Positions 52,958-62,067 of a DNA stretch of 64,000 bases are shown in pieces. A model generated the notes under the pieces. It ran no database searches and had not been told where the DNA came from. It saw nothing but the letters and a program-made list of their open reading frames with translations. Source of the DNA: Syntrophomonas wolfei subsp. methylbutyratica (lineage in GTDB: Bacteria; Bacillota; Syntrophomonadia; Syntrophomonadales; Syntrophomonadaceae); NCBI RefSeq assembly GCF_001570625.1, contig NZ_BBQT01000003.1:186001-250000 (forward strand), given 5' to 3'. Within the stretch, counting starts at the first letter, position 1; every line of letters starts with the position of its first letter. A program made the position numbers and the translations under genes.

Positions 52958-53758
52958 ATGAAGCAAAAGGCCAGGGTAATAGTAGCGGGGGCCTTGGGGA
53001 AAATGGGGCAGGAAACACTAAAAGCCATTGCCGGGGACGAGGAACTTGAACTGGTAGCTGCGGTTGATATTAAGGCCAAAGGAGAAAAAGTGGCTGATTT
53101 AATTGGCATTGCCGGTTTGGATATAAGTTTGGAAAACGACCTTGATGAGGTTTTGGAAAACTACCAGCCCGATGTTTTGGTGGACTTTACCAACCCCCAG
53201 GCGGTTTTCAATAATGCTAGAAGCGCTTTGAAAAAAGGAGTATTTTGTGTAATTGGAACAACAGGATTAAACGAAATAGAAATCAAAGAACTGGAGAGGA
53301 TGGCGGGAGAAAAACAGGTGGGGGTGGCCATTATCCCCAACTTCGCCATTGGGGCCGTATTGATGATGAAGTTTGCCAGTGAAGCAGCTAAATACTTTCC
53401 TGAGGTGGAAATAATTGAGCTGCACCATGACCAAAAAATGGATGCCCCTTCAGGTACTGCCATAAAAACCGCCGAAATGATAAATGCGAATCGACCCTTG
53501 AGACCTCCCAGGAATGTACGGGAATTTGAGAAAATTGCCGGTTGCCGCGGGGGAGACCTGGGCCAGGTAAGGATTCATAGTGTGCGTTTACCAGGTTTAA
53601 TTGCCCACCAGGAAGTGATTTTTGGAGGTGCCGGCCAGGGCCTTAAAATAAGACATGATTCATTTGATAGAGCCGGCTTCATGCCAGGTGTAATAATGGT
53701 AATCAAAAAAATACTCCAGCGTAAAGAACTGGTCTATGGTATGGAAAATTTGCTCTAA
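52958..53758 (+). CDS. dapB: 4-hydroxy-tetrahydrodipicolinate reductase
   Basis: A 266-residue NAD(P)H-dependent reductase of lysine and dipicolinate synthesis. The N-terminal nucleotide-binding motif is VAGALGKMGQE, and the catalytic region is ELHHDQKMDAPSGTA with the active-site histidine and lysine. GTTGLNE lies between. GCGGGAGGTTTTATT precedes the ATG. A terminator follows, but dpaAB, asd and dapA lie in the same direction beyond it. Confidence 0.96.
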   Translation: MKQKARVIVAGALGKMGQETLKAIAGDEELELVAAVDIKAKGEKVADLIGIAGLDISLENDLDEVLENYQPDVLVDFTNPQAVFNNARSALKKGVFCVIGTTGLNEIEIKELERMAGEKQVGVAIIPNFAIGAVLMMKFASEAAKYFPEVEIIELHHDQKMDAPSGTAIKTAEMINANRPLRPPRNVREFEKIAGCRGGDLGQVRIHSVRLPGLIAHQEVIFGGAGQGLKIRHDSFDRAGFMPGVIMVIKKILQRKELVYGMENLL

Positions 53759-53810
53759 GACAAGATTTTAGTAACTGGTCTTTCATGGGATTTCATTAAA
53801 AATGAGTTGT

Positions 53811-53852
53811 AAAAAGGCTACAGTCAACTTTTGTCGGCTGCAGCCTTTTTAT
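53811..53852 (+). terminator. Rho-independent terminator after dapB
   Basis: AAAAAGGCT and AGCCTTTTT pair, with ACAG/CTGC continuing the stem, then A/T-rich sequence. It lies inside a spurious long frame ahead of dpaA and argues against that start. Confidence 0.8.
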
Positions 53853-53990
53853 TTGTTTCCTTTGATTTATCCCTTCTTACATCTCTCCAAAATAGCACTT
53901 TCGTGGTTGGAGACAAGCACCACTATTATGAAAAATACATATAATGCTATTGATTGTGGCTGCAGAATTATCCCCAAAGGAGGACGGAGG

Positions 53991-54905
53991 GTGAGTTCGC
54001 TGCTTTCAGGAACTAAAATTGCTGTTTTGGGCGGAGATGAGCGGGAGCTAATTCTAATATCTGAACTGCTAAAAAGAGGAGCCATTTTAAAAGTTGCCGG
54101 CTTTCCCAGTTCTAAATTATGTGATGGAGCTTCTGCGGTTAATAGCGTGGAAGATGCCTGCCGGGATGCAAAGGTCGTAGTTTTACCCCTGCCGGGAACC
54201 AGTTTGGAAGGAATTATTCGTGCTGTTTATGCTGAGGGAGAGCTTAAGCTTAGCAAAAAAGCGATAGATGTGTTAGCAGAAAATGCCCTGGTCATTATTG
54301 GTTCGGCGCGTCCATTTCTCAAGGAATGGGTAGGAAGTTATAAACTGCGTCTTCTGGAAATTGCCGAGATGGATGATATCGCCATAATGAATTCCATCCC
54401 TACCGCCGAAGGAGCTATTCAGATAGCCATGGAAGAATCAAAGATTACGATTCATGGAAGCAGGAGTTTAATTGTTGGATTTGGCCGGATTGCAATTACA
54501 CTGGCACGCACACTCCGGGCTCTTGGGTCGGATGTTACAGTTGTGGCAAGAAATGAGGGACAAATGGCCAGGGCCTATGAAATGGGCTGTAAAAGAGCTG
54601 GTTATTCTGAGTTGGCCGAAGCCATAAGTCATAGTGACTTTGTTTTTAACACTGTTCCCAGCTTGGTGATAAACAGAAATGTCTTAAAAAAGGCCCGATG
54701 CGATGCCATAATCATTGACCTGGCTACCCAGCCCGGGGGGACTGATTTCGAAGCAGCCAATGAATATGGTTTTAAAGCAATATTAGCTCCCGGTCTTCCA
54801 GGTAAAGTGGCGCCGATTTCGGCTGGTAAGATTCTAGCTGAGGTGATTCCCCGTTTAATAATAAAAGAACTGGCTAAAACGGGGCAGGAACAGGTTTTGG
54901 AATAA
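53991..54905 (+). CDS. dpaA: Dipicolinate synthase subunit A
   Basis: A 304-residue protein (SpoVFA) that with DpaB makes dipicolinic acid in the mother cell for spore heat resistance. A Rossmann motif is visible as VGFGRIAITLARTL in the C-terminal half, and the N-terminal domain begins SGTKIAVLGGDEREL. GTG 53991 follows AAAGGAGGACGGAGG; the open frame reaches back to 53802 but would cross a terminator, so the shorter start is chosen. dpaB follows by 16 bp. A sigma-K promoter would be expected but I did not identify one. Confidence 0.93.
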   Translation: MSSLLSGTKIAVLGGDERELILISELLKRGAILKVAGFPSSKLCDGASAVNSVEDACRDAKVVVLPLPGTSLEGIIRAVYAEGELKLSKKAIDVLAENALVIIGSARPFLKEWVGSYKLRLLEIAEMDDIAIMNSIPTAEGAIQIAMEESKITIHGSRSLIVGFGRIAITLARTLRALGSDVTVVARNEGQMARAYEMGCKRAGYSELAEAISHSDFVFNTVPSLVINRNVLKKARCDAIIIDLATQPGGTDFEAANEYGFKAILAPGLPGKVAPISAGKILAEVIPRLIIKELAKTGQEQVLE

Positions 54906-54921
54906 AGAGGAGGTGGCAAAA

Positions 54922-55518
54922 ATGCAAAAAACCCGCTTAAGGGGAGTCAAAATAGGTGTAGTTCTAACCGGTTCCCATTGTACCATTGCTGAGGTACTCC
55001 CTCAGATTAAGAATCTCAAAGAGGAAGGAGCTGACATATACCCAATATTCTCTTACACTGTTGACGAGGTGGATAACCGTTTTTATAAAGTAAATGATTT
55101 AAAAAAAGAAATAAAAGAAATTACTGATCGGCCTTTGATTAATAGTATTGTTGGGGCTGAACCAATTGGACCACAAAAACTCCTGGATATTGTGGTAGTT
55201 ATGCCGGCTACCGGTAATACCATCGCCAAGCTCGCCAATGGAATCGTTGACACTCCTGCCTTGATGGCAGTAAAGGGCCAGCTAAGGAACCAGAGACCGG
55301 TGGTAATCGCTATATCCACCAATGATGCTCTGGGCATAAATGCCAGGAATATAGGAATGCTCATTAACACGAAAAACATATTCTTTGTTCCCTTCCGGCA
55401 GGATAATCCGCTGGAAAAAGTTAATTCGCTGGTTGCCTGTATGGATAAGGCTGTTGATACGGTGATCTTAGCTCTGCAAGGCAAACAAATACAGCCGGTT
55501 CTCCTTGGCCCTGCTTGA
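54922..55518 (+). CDS. dpaB: Dipicolinate synthase subunit B
   Basis: A 198-residue flavoprotein-like subunit (SpoVFB) of dipicolinate synthase. The flavoprotein-fold start is IGVVLTGSHCTIAEVL, and PATGNTIAKLANGIVDTPALMAVKG is the conserved flavin-binding core of this family. ATG 54922 follows AGAGGAGGTGG; GTG 54913 lies within that site. It is 16 bp after dpaA and 110 bp before asd, which makes the precursor of its substrate. Confidence 0.94.
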   Translation: MQKTRLRGVKIGVVLTGSHCTIAEVLPQIKNLKEEGADIYPIFSYTVDEVDNRFYKVNDLKKEIKEITDRPLINSIVGAEPIGPQKLLDIVVVMPATGNTIAKLANGIVDTPALMAVKGQLRNQRPVVIAISTNDALGINARNIGMLINTKNIFFVPFRQDNPLEKVNSLVACMDKAVDTVILALQGKQIQPVLLGPA

Positions 55519-55567
55519 TGTTTTAGCAAACTTTATTGTTGCCATTATCACAAGCGCCCCATTGTCC

Positions 55568-55597
55568 TTGAGAATGGAAGAAGCATTGTGCTAAAAT
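55568..55597 (+). promoter_or_regulatory. Candidate sigma-A promoter ahead of asd
   Basis: TTGAGA (55568-55573) and TAAAAT (55592-55597) are 18 bases apart, 31 bases before the asd start. Confidence 0.4.
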
Positions 55598-55628
55598 ACA
55601 AAATAACATTTAACGGGAGGCAGGATTT

Positions 55629-56645
55629 GTGGCAGAGGGAGTTAGACTTGCTATAGTTGGAGCAACAGGTGCTGTAGGGCAGGAAATGATGAAGATTCTG
55701 GAAGAGCGAGAGTTTAAAGTTAAGGAGCTAATTTGCCTGGCTGACCCTCGCGAAGCAGGAAACAAAGTGAGATTCAGGGATGAAGATCTTAAGGTTAAAG
55801 CAGCTAATGCTGCGGCTTTTAAACAGGCGGATATAGCTTTATTTGCGGTTAATACTGATATAAGTAAGGCTCTGGCTCCGCTGGCCCGGGAAAACAATTG
55901 CCTGGTAATTGATAATAGTTATGCTTTCAGATTGGAGGAAAATGTGCCTCTGGTAGTTCCCGAGGTAAATCCGGAAGATATTGCCAAGCATCAGGGTATT
56001 ATTGCTAATCCCAACTGTTCGACCACCATTATGGTTGTAGCGTTAAACCCTATTCATAAGGCTGCTCGCTTAAAAAGGGTATTGGTGTCGACCTACCAGG
56101 CGGTTTCCGGAGCCGGAAAAGCTGGAATCGATGAGCTTGAACAGCATGTGCGGGCCTATTTGGCTGGAGATGATATAGTTCCTGAGGTTTTCCAATATCC
56201 CATAGCTTTTAACCTGATTCCGCATATTGATGATTTTTTATCGGATAATTATACCCGCGAAGAAATGAAGTTGGTTTGGGAGACCCGTAAGATCATGCAC
56301 GCTCCGGATTTAAAGATTGCGGCTACGGCAGTTAGAGTTCCGGTATTTAGAAGCCATTCCGAATCCATCACGGTGGAGACGGAAATACCACTAAAGGCAG
56401 AGGAAGTTAAAACGATTTTCTCCCAGGCCCCTGGAGTAGTATTACAGGATCAACCGGAAAAACAACTATATCCTATGCCCCTTTATACTTCAAATAAGGA
56501 TGAAGTCTATGTCGGCAGAATCAGACAGGATCTATCTTTAGATAATGGCATTCTCTTTTGGGTGGTTGCCGACCAGATTCGCAAAGGAGCAGCTACCAAT
56601 GCCATACAAATTGCAGAAATAGTGGTTAACGATAGTCTCTATTAA
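55629..56645 (+). CDS. asd: Aspartate-semialdehyde dehydrogenase
   Basis: A 338-residue NADPH enzyme that reduces aspartyl phosphate to aspartate semialdehyde, the shared precursor of lysine, dipicolinate and threonine. The N-terminal motif GATGAVGQEM binds NADPH, and the catalytic Cys is in ANPNCSTTIM. GTG 55629 follows GGGAGGCAGGATTT. dapA, which uses its product, follows 20 bp later. Confidence 0.96.
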   Translation: MAEGVRLAIVGATGAVGQEMMKILEEREFKVKELICLADPREAGNKVRFRDEDLKVKAANAAAFKQADIALFAVNTDISKALAPLARENNCLVIDNSYAFRLEENVPLVVPEVNPEDIAKHQGIIANPNCSTTIMVVALNPIHKAARLKRVLVSTYQAVSGAGKAGIDELEQHVRAYLAGDDIVPEVFQYPIAFNLIPHIDDFLSDNYTREEMKLVWETRKIMHAPDLKIAATAVRVPVFRSHSESITVETEIPLKAEEVKTIFSQAPGVVLQDQPEKQLYPMPLYTSNKDEVYVGRIRQDLSLDNGILFWVVADQIRKGAATNAIQIAEIVVNDSLY

Positions 56646-56665
56646 ATTGGAATGGTGGTGAATAA

Positions 56666-57544
56666 ATGTCAGCTCCCCGCTTAATGACGGCTATGGTTAC
56701 TCCCTACGGGGATAACTTGGAGGTAAACCTTTCCCAGGCGGCCAAGCTGGCCGAATACCTCTATGAAAATGGCAGTGAAGGTATTGTTGTTTGCGGTACA
56801 ACCGGTGAATCTCCGGTCCTGAGTGCTGATGAAAAGCTGCAGCTTTTTGCGGCAGTAAAAGGAAAAATGGGGAAGAGGATTCCAATATGGGCCGGTACCG
56901 GGTCTAATTATACTGATTACTCGATCGAACTGAGCCGCAAAGCTGAAAAAACGGGAGTAGATGGAATTATGCTGGTTGCTCCCTACTACAACAAGCCCAG
57001 TCAGGAAGGCCTTTACCAGCATTTCAAGGCTATAGCCGACAGTGTTTCCTTGCCTGTAATGCTATATAATGTTCCTGGGCGTACGAGTAGTAATCTTCTT
57101 CCGGAGACGGTTAAGAGGCTGGCGGCTATCGATAATATTGTTGCTATCAAAGAAGCTAGCGGGAATATGGATCAGGTTTCTCTCTTGAAGAACCTGGTTG
57201 GTGACGATATTCTGATTTACTCCGGTGACGACTCTCTTACCCTTCCCATGCTGGCACTGGGTGCGCATGGCGTAGTCAGTATCGCTTCTCACCTGGTAGG
57301 CAAGAACATGATAGAAATGATAGATGCCTTTGCCAGCGGCGACAACAGAAAAGCAGCCGCTATTCATGCTCAACTTTTTTCACTATTCAAAGCTTTATTT
57401 GTAACTACCAATCCCGTTCCTCTCAAAGAAGCCTTAAACATGTTGGGAATAGGGGTAGGTGGCTTCAGATTGCCTTTGAGTTCCGCCACAGAGGATGAAA
57501 AGAAGCTAATAAAGGATATATTACTCCAGTATCATTTATTATAA
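56666..57544 (+). CDS. dapA: 4-hydroxy-tetrahydrodipicolinate synthase
   Basis: A 292-residue TIM-barrel enzyme that condenses pyruvate with aspartate semialdehyde. The Schiff-base lysine is in VAIKEASGNM, the substrate loop is GTTGESPVLS, and the catalytic Tyr lies in YNVPGRT. ATG 56666 follows GGTGGTGAAT. It is the last gene of the lysine/dipicolinate group. Its stop codon overlaps a dispersed repeat beginning at 57541. Confidence 0.96.
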   Translation: MSAPRLMTAMVTPYGDNLEVNLSQAAKLAEYLYENGSEGIVVCGTTGESPVLSADEKLQLFAAVKGKMGKRIPIWAGTGSNYTDYSIELSRKAEKTGVDGIMLVAPYYNKPSQEGLYQHFKAIADSVSLPVMLYNVPGRTSSNLLPETVKRLAAIDNIVAIKEASGNMDQVSLLKNLVGDDILIYSGDDSLTLPMLALGAHGVVSIASHLVGKNMIEMIDAFASGDNRKAAAIHAQLFSLFKALFVTTNPVPLKEALNMLGIGVGGFRLPLSSATEDEKKLIKDILLQYHLL

Positions 57545-57797
57545 CGAGGTGAAATGTCCCCCGCTTCTTTAAGTGGCCAAAGTTCCTATTAACTCCTCAT
57601 GGCCGGGGCCACAACTACCGATGAAAAGTGATTTAATAAGGGCTTGAATGGTAAGATGCAGCAGGAAATAAACTAAACCCCTCACCCCTTACCCCTCACT
57701 CCTCACTTTTCTTACAAACAAAACAGGTAGCGGACTCTAATCCTAAGCCTCGTTGCAGCGCTGTGTTGAAACTGCTTGGCAGTTTCTTCCGCTTAAA
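57541..57797 (+). repeat. Dispersed repeat, long copy with internal insertion
   Basis: 57541-57592 and 57727-57797 together match 22969-23100 (minus strand) block for block. Between them lie about 135 bases that include a match to 6062-6119 (57578-57632) and a purine/pyrimidine tract (57674-57714). The unit looks like a mosaic of decayed elements. Confidence 0.7.
57674..57714 (-). repeat. Purine-rich repeat tract (minus strand)
   Basis: On the minus strand it reads AAGTGAGGAGTGAGGGGTAA and then GGGGTGAGGGG, like the tracts at 26154 and 34521. Confidence 0.6.
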
Positions 57798-57827
57798 TTG
57801 CAATAACTACATAGCTGGAGTTAAGAC

Positions 57828-57857
57828 AAAGGGTAGATTACTAATCTACCCTTTTTT
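57828..57857 (+). terminator. Rho-independent terminator after dapA
   Basis: AAAGGGTAGATT and AATCTACCCTTT are perfectly complementary around ACT, followed by TTTT. Confidence 0.9.
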
Positions 57858-58200
57858 CTTAAAAGGCATTTTTCCGCAGGATGGATCTTGAATGCTCCCC
57901 TTATTTGAGCATTTATTGAGTTGTATCAGGCCTTGTAAAAGGTTATAATGAGTTTGAAGGATTTGGACGGTATTTTGTTTTTGCATTAAACTGGATTTCG
58001 TCTGGGAAATAGCCCTGGTTACTGTGCTTTTAAAGCTTAATTAAATATGGACGGTTTTAACAAAAGCTAATATGGTTGAGGGATATAGGTAAATCACAAG
58101 ACTTTCGTTTTAAAGTAAATGAACGGTGATTATATCTTTTACATAAAAGTGCGGTTATTGCGGCTTGGATTGGAAAAGTTGAATAAAAGAGGGTGTTTTG
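57858..58200. other. Gene-free interval upstream of rnj
   Basis: About 340 bases, A/T-rich. TTATAATGAG (57942) and other A/T boxes occur, but I could not assign a promoter with confidence. No repeat, RNA gene or small frame with a ribosome binding site was recognised. Confidence 0.4.
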
Positions 58201-59862
58201 ATGTCTGAAGAGTCCCGTGTTAGAATAATTCCCCTGGGCGGATTGGGGGAAATTGGGAAGAACATGACGGCCATCAGATATCAGGATAGTATTGTTATTA
58301 TTGATGCCGGGCTTATGTTCCCCGAAGAAGAACTACTGGGCATTGATATCGTAATTCCTGATATTAGTTACCTGATGGAAAACAAAGAAAAAGTTAAGGC
58401 TATATTGCTCACTCATGGTCATGAAGACCATGTGGGAGGGCTTCCTTATGTTTTGAAAGAAATAAATGTACCCGTATATGGCAGCAGGTTAACCCTGGGA
58501 ATAGTTGAAGAAAAGCTTAAGGAACATAACCTGGGGAGTGTCCAACTGCAGGTTGTCCGCCCCCGTGATGTAATATCCATTAGTCCTTTTGAAGTGGAAT
58601 TTATTCGAGTTAGTCATAGTATTCCTGATGCATTGGCTATAGCTTTGCATACTCCGTTAGGAATAATACTGCATACTGGAGATATCAAACTTGACCAGAC
58701 GCCAGTTGACGGTGAAGTGGCGGATTTTAGAAAATTCGCCGAACTGGGTGAAAAGGGCGTACTGGTCATGCTGGGTGATAGCACTAATGCTGACAAAATG
58801 GGATTTACCATGTCAGAAAAGGTAGTGGGGAATACCTTCGATGAATTATTTGGCAAATGCGAAGGCCGTATAATTGTTACCACCTTTGCATCCAATGTTC
58901 ATCGTATCCAACAGGTAATTTCCACAGCTCAAAAATACGGGCGTAAAGTAGCGGTTGTAGGGCGGAGTATGGTCAATAATGTGCGTATCTCCAGTCAACT
59001 TGGTTATATGAATATTCCTGAGGGAATCTTGATAGAGATGGAGGATATTGGAAAGTATCCCACCGGTGAAATTGTCATTGTAACCACCGGTTCACAGGGT
59101 GAACCCATGTCCGCTCTTACCCGGATAGCCACAGCGGATCATCGCTGGGTGGCTATAGAATCAGGGGATACAGTTATTATTTCCGCAACCCCTATTCCCG
59201 GAAACGAAAAATTAGTGGCCAAAACAGTTGACCTCCTCTTTCGCCAGGGGGCAGAAGTGATATATGAAAAAGGGGCAGGAGTGCATGTCTCTGGGCATGC
59301 TTCCCAGGAGGAATTAAAAATTCTGCTGAATCTTATCCGGCCCCGATATTTTATACCTGTTCATGGTGAATACCGGCATTTAATGAAGCATGCTAAATTG
59401 GCTGAAAGTCTGGGTATACCGAGATCGCGCATTTTTGTTGCGGAAAACGGCCAGATAATTGAGGTGGGTAAAAAGAAAGCTGTTATCAGTGGAAAGGTAG
59501 CAGCTGGAAAAGTGCTGGTGGATGGGTTAGGCGTAGGAGATGTGGGTAATATTGTACTTCGTGACCGGAAGCAGCTTTCTCAGGATGGTATTATGATCGT
59601 AGTTGTTACAATAAATAAAGATACTGGTGAAGTAGTAGCAGGACCCGATATTGTAAGCCGAGGTTTTGTATATGTTCGCGAATCCGAGAGCCTAATCGAG
59701 AATGCCAAAGAAAAGGTCAATGAGGCTTTGGAGATATGCTCCAAGAGGAATATCAGTGAATGGGCTGTTATTAAAGCTCAAGTTCGCGAGAAGTTAGGTA
59801 AGCACCTGTTTGAAAAAACGGGGCGCCGGCCCATGATATTGCCGATTATTGTAGAGGTATAA
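58201..59862 (+). CDS. rnj: Ribonuclease J
   Basis: A 553-residue RNase of the beta-CASP metallo-beta-lactamase family, with 5'-3' exonuclease and endonuclease activity in mRNA decay and rRNA maturation. The metal motif HGHEDHVGG lies at about residues 74-82, PLGGLGEIGKN is the N-terminal signature, and beta-CASP motifs include TTGSQGEPMSAL and HVSGHASQEELK, with FIPVHGEYRH supplying a further ligand. A C-terminal domain of about 100 residues follows. TTG 58198 directly precedes the ATG. The RNase J1 or J2 identity cannot be settled here. Confidence 0.95.
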   Translation: MSEESRVRIIPLGGLGEIGKNMTAIRYQDSIVIIDAGLMFPEEELLGIDIVIPDISYLMENKEKVKAILLTHGHEDHVGGLPYVLKEINVPVYGSRLTLGIVEEKLKEHNLGSVQLQVVRPRDVISISPFEVEFIRVSHSIPDALAIALHTPLGIILHTGDIKLDQTPVDGEVADFRKFAELGEKGVLVMLGDSTNADKMGFTMSEKVVGNTFDELFGKCEGRIIVTTFASNVHRIQQVISTAQKYGRKVAVVGRSMVNNVRISSQLGYMNIPEGILIEMEDIGKYPTGEIVIVTTGSQGEPMSALTRIATADHRWVAIESGDTVIISATPIPGNEKLVAKTVDLLFRQGAEVIYEKGAGVHVSGHASQEELKILLNLIRPRYFIPVHGEYRHLMKHAKLAESLGIPRSRIFVAENGQIIEVGKKKAVISGKVAAGKVLVDGLGVGDVGNIVLRDRKQLSQDGIMIVVVTINKDTGEVVAGPDIVSRGFVYVRESESLIENAKEKVNEALEICSKRNISEWAVIKAQVREKLGKHLFEKTGRRPMILPIIVEV

Positions 59863-59882
59863 TATATAAGCCGCAGGTGTTG

Positions 59883-59960
59883 CATTCATACTTCGCTAAC
59901 GCTCGCTTTGTATATTTATACAGCCCTTATGCCACAAAAGGGTTTTTTACAGTGGAGTCA
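59883..59960 (+). repeat. Dispersed repeat with terminator hairpin, copy 3 of 3
   Basis: CTTCGCTAACGCTCGCTTTG, then TATATTTAT, a CCCTT/AAGGG hairpin with TTTTTT, and GTGGAGTCA, match 22741-22819 and 46476-46548. Here it follows rnj and may serve as its terminator. Confidence 0.75.
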
Positions 59961-60008
59961 TCATAAGGATTAAGCAAGAAAATAGGGTTTAGACGTATAA
60001 AAACGAAG

Positions 60009-60036
60009 TTGTCAACAACCCTGTCCCCGTGTCACT
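60009..60036 (+). repeat. 28-bp dispersed repeat, second copy
   Basis: It matches 6143-6170 with one substitution. Confidence 0.6.
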
Positions 60037-60040
60037 CAAA

Positions 60041-60090
60041 AGGGTCAGGCTGTAATTGCTTGAACATTATAGCCTGACCCCTTATTTTTA
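60041..60090 (+). terminator. Long hairpin before tepA
   Basis: AAGGGTCAGGCTGTAAT pairs with ATTATAGCCTGACCCCTT with one mismatch, and TATTTTT follows. It is probably a terminator for the rnj transcript or a REP-like palindrome. Confidence 0.7.
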
Positions 60091-60159
60091 TGGTATTATT
60101 TTTTCGCTCGGGGTGATGCTAAGAGAAAGGAAATATGCTATAGAAGGGAGCACGGTGTT

Positions 60160-60858
60160 TTGCAGCAAAACCCCAATACAGCTCATAGTGAAAACGAACA
60201 GAAAGTAGAAAACATCAAAGAACTGGGACAGATTGAAGTACCCAGTTTTAAGAGCGACATTCATTGTTTGACCATTTCTGGTCAGGTTGAAGGCCATATG
60301 GTACTTCCCCCCCAGAATAAAACTACCAAATACGAACACATTATACCGCAACTGGTAGCAGTAGAAGAAAATCCGCAGATTAAGGGATTGTTGGTAGCCC
60401 TTAATACTGTAGGCGGAGATGTGGAAGCTGGCCTGGCTCTAGCCGAAATGATAGCCAGCCTTTCCAAGCCTACCGTATCCATAGTTCTAGGGGGCGGGCA
60501 CTCTATAGGCTCTACCATTGCGGTCTGTACAAATTACTCCTTTATAGCGCCTTCAGCTACTATGACAATACACCCTATAAGGTTAACCGGATTGGTTATT
60601 GGCGTACCTCAGACCTATGAGTACCTGGATAAAATGCAGGACCGGGTGGTTCGTTTTGTAGTGGAGCATTCTAGTATAAGCGAGGGAAAATTTCGTGAAT
60701 TGATGTTTAGAATGGGAGATCTTGCCCGTGATATTGGTACTGTCCTGGTAGGCAAGGATGCAGTTGATTGCGGTTTAATTGACCAGGTGGGCGGTATCAA
60801 AGATGCTCTGAACAAGATCCATGAATTAAAGAATGCATCCGGAGGAATGGTACAATGA
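60160..60858 (+). CDS. tepA: ClpP-like protease TepA (YmfB-type)
   Basis: A 232-residue protein of the ClpP/crotonase fold, related to Bacillus TepA, named for enhancing protein translocation or degrading signal peptides. The oxyanion and nucleophile region is [12 protein letters not shown] (about residues 109-120), [16 protein letters not shown] is the conserved helix start and [10 protein letters not shown] carries the His. TTG 60160 follows AGAAGGGAG. Its stop overlaps the next start as ATGA. Confidence 0.88.
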   Translation: MQQNPNTAHSENEQKVENIKELGQIEVPSFKSDIHCLTISGQVEGHMVLPPQNKTTKYEHIIPQLVAVEENPQIKGLLVALNTVGGDVEAGLALAEMIASLSKPTVSIVLGGGHSIGSTIAVCTNYSFIAPSATMTIHPIRLTGLVIGVPQTYEYLDKMQDRVVRFVVEHSSISEGKFRELMFRMGDLARDIGTVLVGKDAVDCGLIDQVGGIKDALNKIHELKNASGGMVQ

Positions 60859-61088
60859 TATTTTATACACCCGAACCTATAGAATACCTTGCTCTTGGCC
60901 AGGAATTAGGAGAGCCTGTAACTCTAGAGCTTCCGTCCGGAGGCTTGATTAATGCGGTGAGCGATGAGTTCAAGCAATTAAGGATTATTAGCATAGTAAG
61001 CACTGACCCCCTGGATTATTTAAATAGCAAATACCAACCCGGAACAATTATTTCCATGCAGCCAGATTGGAAAAAAACAAGACCTTGA
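60855..61088 (+). CDS. YlzJ-like small protein
   Basis: A 77-residue protein matching the YlzJ-like family, which in Bacillus also lies directly after the tepA homologue and near ftsK/spoIIIE. The N-terminal part is [17 protein letters not shown] and a conserved stretch is [14 protein letters not shown]. Function is unknown. The ATG overlaps the tepA stop by four bases, so the two are translationally coupled. Confidence 0.8.
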   Translation: MIFYTPEPIEYLALGQELGEPVTLELPSGGLINAVSDEFKQLRIISIVSTDPLDYLNSKYQPGTIISMQPDWKKTRP

Positions 61089-61176
61089 TAGCAGTGTGGC
61101 CAATGCATTTTACAGACATTAATCGGGAGCAATGTGATATAATCTAAAAAGTGTTTTTCAGGGGGAGAGAGAGGAT

Positions 61177-61959
61177 TTGACATTATTTCAGGCTTTTGTT
61201 TTGGGTGCGGTGCAAGGACTAACTGAATTCCTTCCCGTAAGTAGTTCGGGCCATCTGGTTATTTTTCAGCATATTTTTGCGATTGAGGAACCACCTTTAA
61301 CTTTTGATGTATTGGTACATCTTGGTACTTTGATCGCGGTCTTTGCCGCTTTTTGGGACGATATTTGGGGTATTTTGAAAAAGCCGTTTTGCCGTTTGAC
61401 CTATCTGCTTATTGTGGGATGTATTCCTGCTGGATTGGCTGGTTTTCTTCTGGCACCGTATTTCGAAAAAGCCTTTGAATCTCTTCTAGTAGTGGGAATT
61501 GCCTTGATTTTTACGGGAATATTGTTAAGCTTGTCTGAAAACCTGTCAAAAAAACATTTTGGTTTAAAAGAAGCGGATGAGACCGGATTTTCCGATGCAC
61601 TTTTTATTGGTATTCTTCAGGCCCTGGCTATTATACCAGGTTTATCGCGCTCAGGTTCGACTATAGCTGCCGGTTTAATAGCTGGCCTGGATCGAGAATT
61701 CGCGGCGCGATTTTCTTTTTTACTCTCCATCCCGGTAATTATCGGGGCTGCTATTTTTGAATTAAGCGATGTATTTGTTAGCGGAATTGCTGCCAGCAAT
61801 ATATTGCCTTATATTTTAGGACCGCTTACAGCCGCTATATTTGGATTTTTTGCCATTAAGGTCGTTTTAGGCCTGGTACGAAGGGGAAAATTGTCATATT
61901 TTTCTTACTACTGTTGGATTGTAGCAGCGATTACGCTATTCTGGTATAATATAAGGTGA
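61177..61959 (+). CDS. uppP: Undecaprenyl-diphosphatase UppP (BacA)
   Basis: A 260-residue polytopic membrane enzyme that recycles undecaprenyl diphosphate for cell-wall synthesis and gives bacitracin resistance when overproduced. The two active-site regions are [16 protein letters not shown] (about residues 11-26) and [13 protein letters not shown] (about 154-166). About seven or eight hydrophobic segments are visible. TTG 61177 follows GGGGGAGAGAGAGG. It is closed by a strong terminator and lies between ylzJ and ftsK. Confidence 0.96.
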   Translation: MTLFQAFVLGAVQGLTEFLPVSSSGHLVIFQHIFAIEEPPLTFDVLVHLGTLIAVFAAFWDDIWGILKKPFCRLTYLLIVGCIPAGLAGFLLAPYFEKAFESLLVVGIALIFTGILLSLSENLSKKHFGLKEADETGFSDALFIGILQALAIIPGLSRSGSTIAAGLIAGLDREFAARFSFLLSIPVIIGAAIFELSDVFVSGIAASNILPYILGPLTAAIFGFFAIKVVLGLVRRGKLSYFSYYCWIVAAITLFWYNIR

Positions 61960-61974
61960 TAGAAAAGCGGGATA

Positions 61975-61999
61975 GCGGGGGCCCAGCCCCCGTTTTTTT
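61975..61999 (+). terminator. Rho-independent terminator after uppP
   Basis: GCGGGGGC and GCCCCCG pair around a short loop, followed by seven T residues. Confidence 0.9.
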
Positions 62000-62067
62000 A
62001 TTTAGAGGAAGGATTATACCAATTATTGGCGAAGATATTTACAGTATTAAATATAATAAAGTAAGGC

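Noticed and set aside
53802-53990. Longer N-terminus for dpaA
   Set aside because: It would cross the dapB terminator and adds residues absent from DpaA proteins; GTG 53991 has an excellent ribosome binding site.
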